Assembly (NCBI RefSeq): GCF_000452705.1
Contig: NZ_CP007014.1
Location: 682,001-746,000, forward strand
Length of the DNA stretch: 64,000 nucleotides
Source: Pseudomonas syringae CC1557
GTDB lineage: Bacteria > Pseudomonadota > Gammaproteobacteria > Pseudomonadales > Pseudomonadaceae
Direction of reading: 5' to 3'
Part shown: positions 35,704 through 44,593 of the stretch, one piece after another
Layout of the letters: every line of letters starts with the position of its first letter
How positions within the stretch are numbered: position 1 is the stretch's first letter
Notes under the pieces: generated by a model
The model's input: only the letters and a program-made list of their open reading frames with translations
What the model was told of the DNA's origin: nothing
Databases searched by the model: none
Made by a program: the position numbers and the translations under genes

Positions 35704-36870
35704 TCAACCTGCGTCAAACCCGCTCTGCAGGTCGGCGATCAGATCCTCCGGGCTTTCGAGGCCAATCTGCAAGCGCAGCATCGGTCCTGCGCTTCGGTCA
35801 GGGCCGTGCTGTTCGATCTCGGTGATAAGGCTTTCAAAACCGCCCCAGGAATAGCCGATCCCGAACAGCTTCAGCGCACTGACAAAGCGATCCAGCACCT
35901 GGCGATCAGCCGTCTTGAATTCGAAGCTGAGCAGGCCGTTGCAACCATGAAAGTCGCGCTTCCAGATCGCGTGGCCCGGATCATCCGGCAACGCGGGATA
36001 CAGCACGCGAGCGACCTGAGGCTGACCCTGTAGCCATTGCGCCACCTGCATCGCATGCCGTTCGTGCATTGCCATCCGCGCGGCCAGACTGCGTGCGCCG
36101 CGCAGCACCAGATAGGCATCGTCGGGGCTGACGGTATTGCCTACGGCGGTATTCATTGTTTTGAGGGCCTGCCAATGCTTTTCGGTGGTACTGACGCTGC
36201 CCATCATCACATCCGAATGCCCGGCCACGTACTTGGTCAGCGCCATCAGCGAAATGTCCGCACCCAGTTCAAGCGGCTTGTACAACACCCCTGAGCCCCA
36301 GGAGTTATCCACAGCCAGCAGCAGATTTTTCGCCTTACACAGTTTCGACAGGGCGGGCAGGTCGCACATATCAAAGGTCAGCGAGCCCGGTACTTCAGCG
36401 TAGATCATCCGTGTGTTGGCTTTGATCATGGATTCCACATCACTGCCATCGGCGGCATAGAAGTCGAATTGAATGTCGAACGCTTTCAACAGGGTGTTCG
36501 CCAGTCGCCGCACCGGACCATAGACCGATTCGGTGAGCAGTACATGATCGCCAGGTCGCAGAAAAGATTGAAACATCTGCGCGACGGCGGCGAGCCCTGT
36601 CGGGTAAAGGCAGGTGCCGTGAGCACCCTCTAGTTCGGAGACCAGATCCTGCAAGGCAAACGCCGTCGGGTTGCCATTCGCCCCGTAAGTCAGCGAGCGT
36701 TCCGGCCCTTTGGTGCGGATCTCGGCTTCGCGCAAGCTGTCCAGGCTGTCAAACAGCACGGTGCTGATGCGCACCACCGGCGGATTGACCGCCAGCCCCG
36801 GCCCGCTACTTGCGCTACGGCCACGTTGTGACAGGGCAGTGTGGGCGCGAGGGTCTTTGCTGTGCGGCAT
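35704..36870 (-). CDS. metC: PLP-dependent cystathionine beta-lyase family enzyme
   Basis: A 388-residue Cys/Met-metabolism PLP enzyme. The PLP-binding lysine is Lys213 in ALTKYVAGHSDVM, the PLP-pairing Asp is in AVDNSW (Asp188), and the N-terminus carries the YGANGNPTA segment near 62-70. This set is closest to MetC-type beta-lyases (cystathionine to homocysteine plus pyruvate and ammonia), although related lyases of this family cannot be excluded. Monocistronic, between xseB-ispA-dxs and an unrelated nuclease-domain gene. Confidence 0.88.
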   Translation of the reverse strand: MPHSKDPRAHTALSQRGRSASSGPGLAVNPPVVRISTVLFDSLDSLREAEIRTKGPERSLTYGANGNPTAFALQDLVSELEGAHGTCLYPTGLAAVAQMFQSFLRPGDHVLLTESVYGPVRRLANTLLKAFDIQFDFYAADGSDVESMIKANTRMIYAEVPGSLTFDMCDLPALSKLCKAKNLLLAVDNSWGSGVLYKPLELGADISLMALTKYVAGHSDVMMGSVSTTEKHWQALKTMNTAVGNTVSPDDAYLVLRGARSLAARMAMHERHAMQVAQWLQGQPQVARVLYPALPDDPGHAIWKRDFHGCNGLLSFEFKTADRQVLDRFVSALKLFGIGYSWGGFESLITEIEQHGPDRSAGPMLRLQIGLESPEDLIADLQSGFDAG

Positions 36871-36934
36871 GAAGGGCTCCGGAAAGTGACGGCGTTATCT
36901 GGCAAGCGTAATGCATCCGTGCGGTTGTCAGGTA

Positions 36935-37954
36935 TTACTGATCGTCCTTCGCGATGTCCATGGCATAGAACTCATGCAGTTTAGCCTGCAACAATTGTCG
37001 GTCCGGCAATCGGGTCTGGTATTCGGCAATCAGCGCAGGCGATAACGAACGGTTCAGCGCGTATTCGACCACCTCATCGTTTTTGCTGGCGCAAAGCAGG
37101 ACGCCGATGGCGGGGTTTTCATGATGTTTGCGCTCAGTCTGGTCCAGTGCTTCCAGATAGAAGTTCAGCTTGCCCAGGTATTCTGGCTCAAAGCGGCCTA
37201 CCTTGAGTTCGATGGCCACAAGGCAGTTGAGGCCTCGATGGAAAAACAGCAGATCCAGCGCGAAATCCTGGCCGCCAACCTGTACCGGGTACTCGGAGCC
37301 GACAAAACAGAAGTCACGGCCCAGCTCGATCAGAAAATCCCTCAGGCGCTGCAGTAACCCGCGATGCAGGTCCGCTTCGGCATGGCCCGCGGGCAGCTCC
37401 AGAAATTCCACCATGTAGGCATCGCGGAACACATCCAGTGCGGCCGGCCGGGTTTTCCTGAGCATGGCCGAGGCTTTGGCGGGCTGGGTGACGGTGCGCT
37501 CGAACAAGGCAGTCTTGAACTGGCGTTCCAGTTCGCGCTTTGACCACTTTTCTTGACTCGCCATTTTTAAGTAGAACTCACGCTCTTCCGGGCGTTTGCT
37601 CTGGCTAAGAATGATCAGATTATGGGACCAGGATAATTGTCGCACCAGTGGTGCGACTTTCTCTTCAACGCGGTAAATCTCGTAGAATTGACGCATGCGA
37701 AACAGGTTGCTACGCGTAAACCCACGCAGCCCCGGCTGGGTTGTGGCCAGATGCTCGGCAAGCTGGCTGACCACCGCATCACCCCACTCGGCGTTTTCAA
37801 TCTTGCGGCTGATATAAGCGCCGACTTGCCAATAGAGTTCGATCAGACGGGTGTTGACGGCCTGTGCCGCCTGCTGCCGAGCGCCCTGAATCATTGCGAG
37901 CACTTCATCAAAGCGATCGTTGACCGGAGCTAGCGGTGCGTCAGGAGTACTCAT
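36935..37954 (-). CDS. PDDEXK nuclease-domain protein (DUF1016/YhcG type)
   Basis: A 339-residue protein. The N-terminal DUF1016 helical domain (about 10-160) includes IELYWQVGAYI, FTRSNLFRMRQFYEIY and the LSWSHNLIIL motif. The C-terminal PDDEXK nuclease fold (about 180-330) has the acidic residue in FALDLLFFHRG and the ELK in LVAIELKVG, followed by LGKLNFYLEALD. It is an orphan: no restriction, CRISPR or toxin partners adjoin it. Members are often found in defence or mobile contexts; the role here is unknown. Confidence 0.9.
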   Translation of the reverse strand: MSTPDAPLAPVNDRFDEVLAMIQGARQQAAQAVNTRLIELYWQVGAYISRKIENAEWGDAVVSQLAEHLATTQPGLRGFTRSNLFRMRQFYEIYRVEEKVAPLVRQLSWSHNLIILSQSKRPEEREFYLKMASQEKWSKRELERQFKTALFERTVTQPAKASAMLRKTRPAALDVFRDAYMVEFLELPAGHAEADLHRGLLQRLRDFLIELGRDFCFVGSEYPVQVGGQDFALDLLFFHRGLNCLVAIELKVGRFEPEYLGKLNFYLEALDQTERKHHENPAIGVLLCASKNDEVVEYALNRSLSPALIAEYQTRLPDRQLLQAKLHEFYAMDIAKDDQ

Positions 37955-38149
37955 ACTGCAAGTACTCCATTGCGTGGCAACCCGGCAGGCAGGGTATTGG
38001 CCAGATGGATAATTCCCGGATTCATGTGAGCGCGTCCTTGAACAGTCATTGAGGCCGGCTACTCTACGTGCGGATTGCTCCTGTTAGATCCAGATTTTCA
38101 GCTGGGGTTGTGACATCAGGTTTCTGTTCGCGAAGCCTTGACTTACGCC

Positions 38150-38992
38150 TCACTTATCCAGATCAGACGCGTCGTGCCGCTCCGGAACCTGATCCGCTTC
38201 CTCGCCCCAGGTGCGATTGACCTTCTGGCCTTTCACAACGGCCGGGCGCGCTGCGATTTCCTCCGTCCAGCGGATCACGTTCGGATATTCGTGTACCGAC
38301 AGAAATTCGGCCGCCGAATACACCTTGTTCTGCACCAATGCGCCGTACCAGGGCCAGACCGCGATGTCGGCAATTGTGTAGGTGTCGCCCGCCAGATAGC
38401 GGTGTTCGGCAAGGCGACGGTCCAGTACATCCAACTGACGCTTGGCCTCCATGGCAAAACGGTTGATGGGGTATTCAAGCTTCTCTGGCGCGTATGCATA
38501 GAAATGCCCGAAACCGCCGCCCAGATACGGCGCAGCGCCCATCTGCCAGAACAGCCAGTTCAGCGTCTCTGTACGTCCCGCCACATCTGCAGGCAGGAAG
38601 CTGGAGAACTTTTCTGCCAGGTACAACAAGATCGAACCGGACTCGAAGACCCGCACCGGTGTCTCATGGCTGCGGTCCAGCAACGCCGGGATCTTGGAAT
38701 TGGGATTGATCTCGACAAATCCGCTGGAAAACTGATCGCCTTCGGAGATGCGGATCAGCCAGGCATCGTACTCCGCACCGCTGTGTCCCAGCGCCAGCAG
38801 CTCTTCCAGCATGATCGTGACCTTCACCCCGTTGGGCGTCGCCAGCGAATAGAGCTGTAACGGATGCTTGCCGACGGGCAATTGCTTTTCATGCGTGGGA
38901 CCGGCGACGGGGCGGTTGGTACTGGCGAACTTGCCGCCCGATTTTGTTTCCTGGTGCCAGACCTTCGGCGGGGTGTAAGACGTTTGGGTCAT
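38150..38992 (-). CDS. yghU: YghU-type glutathione transferase/disulfide-bond oxidoreductase
   Basis: A 280-residue protein of the nu-class GST family: a long N-terminal extension (TSYTPPKVWHQETKSGGKFA), a thioredoxin-like domain (LPVGKHPLQLYSLATPNGVKV) and a helical C-terminal domain (about 145-260). The N-terminal motif NRPVAG is conserved in YghU. It should reduce disulfides or organic hydroperoxides with glutathione, in the cytoplasm. The ATG at 38992 is chosen over a longer frame without a good start. Confidence 0.92.
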   Translation of the reverse strand: MTQTSYTPPKVWHQETKSGGKFASTNRPVAGPTHEKQLPVGKHPLQLYSLATPNGVKVTIMLEELLALGHSGAEYDAWLIRISEGDQFSSGFVEINPNSKIPALLDRSHETPVRVFESGSILLYLAEKFSSFLPADVAGRTETLNWLFWQMGAAPYLGGGFGHFYAYAPEKLEYPINRFAMEAKRQLDVLDRRLAEHRYLAGDTYTIADIAVWPWYGALVQNKVYSAAEFLSVHEYPNVIRWTEEIAARPAVVKGQKVNRTWGEEADQVPERHDASDLDK

Positions 38993-39144
38993 GAGGATCC
39001 TCGCTTGTTCAAGGGTGATCGCTTGATCGGTCGTGTTGCAAAGGACCATTGACGTTATAGATCAACGTGCGTGCAGGGAAGTGCCTTGTGATCGTGAACG
39101 AGCGTTGCGGCGCAGCAAGTGGCTAATTCGCTGCCGCGTGGGAT

Positions 39145-39920
39145 ATGGCCATGTCAGAGGTTGCGCAGGGACTCAAGGGGCTGCATCGCACCAACGGTAG
39201 TGCTCTGTCCATTGCTCCGTCAGTATTCCCGGACGTCGACTGGACGGGATTCTGCTTAGCCAGCCCGACGCTACAACAACGACGCTAGTTACCCGACAGG
39301 CAGTCCATTTGTCGCAAGGACGTATGGAATGGCTGGTCGCTGGACGAGCCTTTCCGCTGGGTGGAATACGAAGGCATCGAATATGCGTTGCGAGCATCCC
39401 GTGCGGGTATTCCGAACCGTATCAACCCTTTCTGTATAGCTCAGTCGGTGACCTCCCGGGCGCTGCTGAGTGGCAAGGCCCCGGTCGAATCAGTTAACGG
39501 ATGTTTGGCGGTATCCGGGCCTTGTTATGTGTCCCAGCTGGAAAAGAAACCTCTTTTGAGTCTGTCTGCCGAGACCGCACTGGCCAGATTGCGGCGTTTC
39601 GCTGACAAATACTTGACCAACCCTTCTGCGGTCGTCATTCCAGCCGGTCTTGATCACACCCCTGTTCGAGCCTGGATCGAACTGATCGATAATGTAGTTC
39701 ATCAGTCCACGTTAAAAAACGATAGTGAAACGGCCAGTTTATAAGCGACCTCGAGAGGCTCGTGTTGCTTGAACAGCTACCGAGTACGCGTCAGGAGTTT
39801 CTGGTCAATCGCTCCCTCACGGACCCTGTGCTGGACAAACAGACACTGATCACGCAGAGCTGCCAGGTGCGCAATATGTTGCGTCAACGCGGCACGCAGG
39901 TTTGCTCGCCAGAAGGATGA
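39145..39920 (+). pseudogene. decayed ORF of unknown family
   Basis: Reading in one frame from 39145, an in-frame TAG at 39286-39288 interrupts the sequence, which then stays open to 39744. From 39729 another frame is open to 39920 (LERLVLLEQLPSTRQEF onward). The middle part (VEYEGIEYALRASRAGIPNR, then RALLSGKAP) has coding-like composition. The GTG at 39361 could still start a 127-residue peptide. The pattern suggests a gene broken by a nonsense and a frameshift. I cannot name the family. Confidence 0.4.
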
Positions 39921-40213
39921 TTATTTTCACTACAGCCTTCTATCGCACCTTGGCATTTGGTTTCAGTCGTTCGTGCTTATCGAAATAATGGGAAAGTTTT
40001 TATTTTGAAAGCCTGTGGGCTGCTGTAAGGGCCATCTACAACTCGACACCCCCCCACGATTTTAACGAGGTGCGATTGAACCGATAATATTTGATGTTAT
40101 TTCAAGTCAGTTAATTTATTCTCGCCGCGCTCTTCTATGTGGCTAATCGCCACTTTTTTGCTGCGGCACGTTCTCGCTATGCATGGAAGCGCCCCCAACA
40201 TAAGGAATGAATC
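39921..40213. other. upstream region of the autotransporter gene
   Basis: An AT-rich 293-bp stretch with no gene. It should contain the promoter of the autotransporter at 40214. I see no clear -35/-10 pair, no Hrp box and no strong operator. Confidence 0.4.
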
Positions 40214-42505
40214 GTGAACTCTGTGATGTTTCGCAAGACCCTTCTCGCAATGGCTGTGGCCGCAACTACTGTTCCGGCTTTTGCTGAAACAGTCGAACTG
40301 ACTAACGCTGGCTACAAAAGCGAGCGCCAGACCCATACCGGCAATCTCGAGATTAACGGTGCCTATACGGGCAGTGCGGTTAAAGATGCGATCCAGCTCA
40401 ACGGGTCGACCATTGCAAAGGATCTGATCCTCAATGCGAACATCAGCGGTTCCGGCAACTTTGCCAGTGGTGAAGTAGCTAAAGGCATCAGCCTTGAGGG
40501 CGGCAAGATTGGCGGCGGCGTAGTCAACCGAGGCTCGGTTGACGTTACTGGCCAAGGCGCGACGGCCCTGAATGTCGCCACGAGTCTGAAAGCTTTCGAA
40601 AATCATGGCAGCCTCTCCGCTAGCGGCACGGGGTCTCAAGGTCTTCGAATCGACGGGGTCACCATCACAGGCAATAGTGCGGATATGACCAATACCGGGA
40701 CGATCCGCGGCGAGGGCGCTGCTATCGTGATGGGTACTACCACATTCGCTATGATCGGCGCTCAACCTTGGTACATAGAACGGGGCGACTTCAATATCTA
40801 TAACAGCGGTTCGATCATTTCCGCTGACAGGGCCATCGACGCCTCTAAAAGCAATCGTCCTGTCGAGCTGATCCTGAGAAAGGGCAGCGTAGTTGTCGGT
40901 AACCTGATCGACTTGAGCAATATCGAGCTGGAAGGGGATACTTCCTTCACAGGTACTGACAGCCGTACGGATGGCTACAACATTCGCCTGAAGAGCGGAG
41001 GATCGGTTTACGTTGGCGGCACCTCCGACAGTCCTACCACCATGACTTTTGAGTCCACACACAGCAGCATTGGTGGCGATCTCTATGTCGACGGCAATTC
41101 GGCACTCGGCCTGAATCTGAGCAAGGCCACTGATACTAAAACCGCGGTGCTGAGAGTTACCGGCACTACTCAGTTCGAACAGGGAGCGCAAGTAAAGCTC
41201 GCGGCCAAGGGTGATGACTTTAGCGCCAACGGCACCACTTACAAGCTTATCGAATCAGGCAGGATCGAATTGCTGACCAAGGATGGACGCGCGGTCGATC
41301 CTGCCGGAAAACTCGATGTAGTCAGTACCTCGGCATTACTTAAAATCGACAGCTATACCGTTGACGGCAAAAACGTGGTGGCTGTGGTCACCGCCAAGGG
41401 CAGGGAAGAGGTCGCTCAGGTGGTTGCCGACAACGGCGGTTCAGTTAATGAACAGACCACACTGGTTAACCTGACCGGCGACAGCATCATAAGCAAGCTG
41501 AACGACAGTGATGCGTTCAAACAGCTTTTGTTGAACGCTGACGGTGGCCAGCTCGCCAAGCTGGCCTCTCAGCTGTCGCCGGAGGTCAATGGCGGGGCAA
41601 GAAGCGCCGCTACTACCAGCCAAGGCCTGATCAGCAATGTAACTGGCAGCCGCACTAGCTCGATACGCGGAGCTTCATCTGGTGAAGGCTTCAAAAATGC
41701 AGGTGTTTGGGTCCAGTCGCTCTACAGCGATGCTACTCAAGACCAGCGCAACGGGATTGCAGGCTATAACGCTTACAGCAACGGAATTGCGGTGGGCGCT
41801 GACGGCAAACTCAACGACAACCTGACGCTGGGGCTGGCCTACAGCTTCATCAATACCGACGTGAATGGCAAAAGTGGCAACAAAACCGAAGTCGACAGCC
41901 ATGCATTCACACTGTATGGCGGCTTCGAGCTGGGCAATTACTTTGTCGATACAAGCCTGACTTACGGCCTCAATGACAATCAGGGCAAACGCAGCATCGC
42001 AGGTACACGTGCCAAGGCTGATTATGACAGTGACCTGCTGGGTCTGAATCTGGTAGGCGGTTACACCTACCATGTCAGCCCGCAAGTATTGGTCGAACCG
42101 CGCATGGCGGCGCGTTACAGCCAGGTGAACATCGACGGCTATCGCGAGAAAGGTTCGTCGGCTGCGCTGACAGTTGAAGACCAGCGTTATGAAGCCATTG
42201 AGCTGGGCGCGGGCATGCGCGTGGCTGGCAGCTTCCTCATGGGCGCCGGAACGCTGGAGCCGCAGGCTAAACTGATGGCCTACCACGACTTCGCCGCCGA
42301 CCAGGCGCAGAGCACGTCGACCTTTCTGCTAGGCAGTACGCCGTTTGTGACCAGCGGTGCCAAGGCTGTGCGTGACAGTTACGAGGCGGGTGTGGGTGCC
42401 GACTACAAACTGGGTGCAGTCACACTGGGCGTCAACTACGACTACATCGGGAAATCGGGCTTCGATGCCGATGTGTTCTCCGCAAAAGTGCGTTACGACT
42501 TTTGA
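40214..42505 (+). CDS. autotransporter (type V secretion)
   Basis: A 763-residue secreted protein. The signal peptide ends at PAFAE (about residue 25). A repetitive beta-helix-type passenger with recurring GxN/GSx motifs spans about 26-480. The C-terminal autotransporter beta-barrel (about 490-763) starts near GVWVQSLYSD and ends in VRYDF with the terminal Phe needed for Bam insertion. It starts at GTG behind TAAGGAATGA. No protease triad or RGD is seen in the passenger, so adhesion or display is more likely than an enzyme. The stop overlaps the start of a lipoprotein hydrolase by one base. Confidence 0.93.
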   Translation: MNSVMFRKTLLAMAVAATTVPAFAETVELTNAGYKSERQTHTGNLEINGAYTGSAVKDAIQLNGSTIAKDLILNANISGSGNFASGEVAKGISLEGGKIGGGVVNRGSVDVTGQGATALNVATSLKAFENHGSLSASGTGSQGLRIDGVTITGNSADMTNTGTIRGEGAAIVMGTTTFAMIGAQPWYIERGDFNIYNSGSIISADRAIDASKSNRPVELILRKGSVVVGNLIDLSNIELEGDTSFTGTDSRTDGYNIRLKSGGSVYVGGTSDSPTTMTFESTHSSIGGDLYVDGNSALGLNLSKATDTKTAVLRVTGTTQFEQGAQVKLAAKGDDFSANGTTYKLIESGRIELLTKDGRAVDPAGKLDVVSTSALLKIDSYTVDGKNVVAVVTAKGREEVAQVVADNGGSVNEQTTLVNLTGDSIISKLNDSDAFKQLLLNADGGQLAKLASQLSPEVNGGARSAATTSQGLISNVTGSRTSSIRGASSGEGFKNAGVWVQSLYSDATQDQRNGIAGYNAYSNGIAVGADGKLNDNLTLGLAYSFINTDVNGKSGNKTEVDSHAFTLYGGFELGNYFVDTSLTYGLNDNQGKRSIAGTRAKADYDSDLLGLNLVGGYTYHVSPQVLVEPRMAARYSQVNIDGYREKGSSAALTVEDQRYEAIELGAGMRVAGSFLMGAGTLEPQAKLMAYHDFAADQAQSTSTFLLGSTPFVTSGAKAVRDSYEAGVGADYKLGAVTLGVNYDYIGKSGFDADVFSAKVRYDF

Positions 42506-43356
42506 TGTGGAGCCACCGCCTCGGTCAAAAACGCTTTGGCGGTATCCTTGCAGTTTTGATGGCGCTGCTGTTAAGCGGTGCCGTTGCCGGTTGTCAGTCG
42601 CCACGCGCAGCTCTACAGCAATTGGCGGACCAGCATGGGCGACAGATGCAGATTCTGTCGGCACAGCCCTTTCCACTGGCGGCGCTATTACCGCCAGAGA
42701 CCTTCAGGACGAACCGTTTGCGGGTCTATCTGGAGGGCGACGGTCATGCCTGGGCCACGGCCACTCAACCCAGTATCGACCCGAGCCCACGTAAGCTACT
42801 CGTGCCGCAGATGGCAATCAACGACCCGACTCCCAGCGCCTATCTAGCGCGACCTTGTCAATTCATCACGGCCCAGGCCTGCAACTCTGCACTCTGGACC
42901 GATCGCCGTTTCTCCCAGGAAGTGGTCACCAGCGTCAGCGACGCGCTGGACCAGATGAAACAACGTTATGGTAATAAAGAGTTCGAGCTGATTGGTTATT
43001 CAGGTGGCGCAACCCTTGCGTTGCTACTTGCTGGACAACGAGACGACATCACCCTAATCCAGACCATCGCTGGCAATCTTGCCCCGAATCAGTGGACAGA
43101 ACTAAAGGGACTTTCGCCTCTCAACGGATCGTTGAACCCACTCGATTACATCCAGTACCTGGCATTGATACCCCAGCGTCACTTGTCAGGAACGCGTGAC
43201 GAAATGATCCCGACTGAACTGGCAAAGTTTTATAGCAGGCAACTGGGCAACGGTGCGTGCAGCCAGCTGATTATTGTCTCTGGTCCGAGTCACGAAGATG
43301 GCTGGGAAGAGGTATGGGATATTTGGAGAGGGCGGGACGTAAAAGTCTGTCCGTGA
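42505..43356 (+). CDS. lipoprotein alpha/beta hydrolase coupled to the autotransporter
   Basis: A 283-residue protein with a lipoprotein signal: basic N-terminus, a hydrophobic stretch and Cys30 after VAG. It is a serine hydrolase with nucleophile Ser166 in GYSGGA, acid Asp232 in SGTRDEM and His263 in GPSHEDGW; the oxyanion-side segment is YLEGDGHAW. The TGATG overlap with the autotransporter stop indicates translational coupling. It may process or modify the autotransporter or the surface, but this is inference. Confidence 0.85.
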   Translation: MWSHRLGQKRFGGILAVLMALLLSGAVAGCQSPRAALQQLADQHGRQMQILSAQPFPLAALLPPETFRTNRLRVYLEGDGHAWATATQPSIDPSPRKLLVPQMAINDPTPSAYLARPCQFITAQACNSALWTDRRFSQEVVTSVSDALDQMKQRYGNKEFELIGYSGGATLALLLAGQRDDITLIQTIAGNLAPNQWTELKGLSPLNGSLNPLDYIQYLALIPQRHLSGTRDEMIPTELAKFYSRQLGNGACSQLIIVSGPSHEDGWEEVWDIWRGRDVKVCP

Positions 43357-43385
43357 CAGTCTGTTGTTGACCAGAACGTACTGCA

Positions 43386-43673
43386 TCACACATCGTCGAG
43401 CCATGTTTTACGCAAGCGGTCATCTGGCATATCCAGCAAAGCTTGCTGGCTTATTGAAGCTTGCCTGGCATAGCACGAGATCTGCAGCTCAAGCGGATGA
43501 ATTCCGATTCTGGTCGCGAGTTGGTCTAGCTTCTCAAGCGTCGGGCTCTTCTATCCGCGCTCGATCTCGGACAGATAATTCCTGCCACACACCCCGACAA
43601 AATCCTCCTGCGTGAGGCCCTTCGCCTCGCGCGCCTCCTTTAACGCTGCTCCGACTGCTTTGCTCAGATCCAT
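43386..43673 (-). pseudogene. Xre-family HTH protein with in-frame nonsense codon
   Basis: One frame of 95 codons encodes an HTH_3 repressor-like protein: MDLSKAVGAALKEAREAKGL, TQEDFVGVCGRNYLSEIERG, then TAG at codon 41 (43551-43553), then KSPTLEKLDQLATRIGIHP and a further 34 codons to a TGA. Relatives have a sense codon where the TAG is. The sequence downstream of the stop is well conserved, so the inactivation looks recent. Confidence 0.8.
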
Positions 43674-43689
43674 TGCGCCACCACGGGGG

Positions 43690-43935
43690 TCAATCATGAC
43701 TGGGCATAGCTTCAAGCTTGTTCAGCAACGCATACGGATCAGTCCCGAGCCCCCGACAGACATCCATGAACTCAATCACATCGAGTGTGCGCTCGGCGTT
43801 TTCGGTTTTCGAAACAAAGGACTGCGGTCGCCCGAGCTTTGCGGCCAACTCTTTTTGCGTCATGCCGGCCGCATTACGTGCCTCTAGCAGAAGATCAAGC
43901 AGCGCCTGGTAGCGAGCGTTATGAATGGTTTTCAA
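43690..43935 (-). CDS. Xre-family HTH repressor, intact
   Basis: An 81-residue HTH_3 protein: LLEARNAAGMTQKELAAKLG with RPQSFVSKTENAERTLDV and the downstream DVCRGLGTDPYALL. The helix-turn-helix is complete. It is divergent from a decayed HigA-like gene, and a perfect 19-bp palindrome lies between them, a natural operator for it. The pseudogene on the same strand starts 17 bp downstream of its stop. Confidence 0.85.
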   Translation of the reverse strand: MKTIHNARYQALLDLLLEARNAAGMTQKELAAKLGRPQSFVSKTENAERTLDVIEFMDVCRGLGTDPYALLNKLEAMPSHD

Positions 43936-43978
43936 GGAGGTGCGCCGTCTGAGAGATCCGGCTACTTAAATAAACCTG

Positions 43979-43997
43979 ATTTGGGATTATCCCAAAT
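43979..43997. promoter_or_regulatory. perfect 19-bp palindromic operator
   Basis: ATTTGGGATTATCCCAAAT, a nine-base inverted repeat around a single T, lies 24 bp before the plus-strand antitoxin-like start and 43 bp before the minus-strand Xre start. Divergent position and perfect symmetry suggest auto- and cross-regulation by one of these HTH proteins. Confidence 0.75.
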
Positions 43998-44021
43998 GTG
44001 TTTTCGTTAAGGAGATCAGTC

Positions 44022-44294
44022 ATGGACAATGAAATGAAGCAGTTTCAGAAGGACTTACTGGATTCAGTACGGCAAATGATAGACCGGAAAGCTGAGGGTA
44101 AGACCGCGGTGACACTCTCTGTCACGGCTGAGGCCCGGGCTAAAGTCGGTGTTTCTCAGGATGCATTTGCACCACTATTGGGTATTAGCCTGCGTACTCT
44201 TCCTGATCGGGAGTTACGTCGTCGGTAACCGGTAGGCGTTGCGCAGACATTGCTGCGCGTTTCCAGTCAGCACCTTGAAGCGCTTCGCGATTAG
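44022..44294 (+). pseudogene. HigA-like antitoxin with nonsense codon
   Basis: A 90-codon frame: MDNEMKQFQKDLLDSVRQM, then EARAKVGVSQDAFAPLLGISLRTL, then LPDRELRRR, a TAA at 44226-44228 where the family has Gln (EQGRRQP), then PVGVAQTLLRV to a TAG. The W of the conserved DWEQG motif is also lost. No RelE/HigB-type toxin gene is found next to it. Reads as a decayed orphan antitoxin or regulator. Confidence 0.75.
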
Positions 44295-44363
44295 GCTGGG
44301 AGGATTGGTTGTGTCAGTAAACGTTGATCAGGATCAGCAGCTGCGTTGCGACCGCCCATTAAA

Positions 44364-44384
44364 AAGCCGGCTTGTGGCCGGCTT
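44364..44384 (+). terminator. hairpin downstream of the HTH island
   Basis: Arms AAGCCGGC and GCCGGCTT around TTGTG, followed by CTCGTAG; weak T-tail. Probably the terminator of the island or of an adjacent small transcript. Confidence 0.6.
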
Positions 44385-44593
44385 CTCGTAGGCGATTCCT
44401 ATCTATTTTTGATAAACCGCAATCGCCTTCAACAGGTGCGCTCCTAAAGAAGCGCGAATAGATAACGGAGCAATCGGATCAAATGCCCCATTCCAGCCCC
44501 CGCCGCGCAACGTCGCCGGGTGCTTCGGATGCCGCACAGGATACTAAACCTCTTCGCCAATGCCCAGCCTGAACCCCATGCACCCGATGCCCC

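Noticed and set aside
40097..41191. 364-codon open frame on the minus strand opposite the autotransporter
   Set aside because: It is a mirror of a repetitive, low-complexity passenger; the plus-strand protein has signal peptide, barrel and coupled downstream gene.
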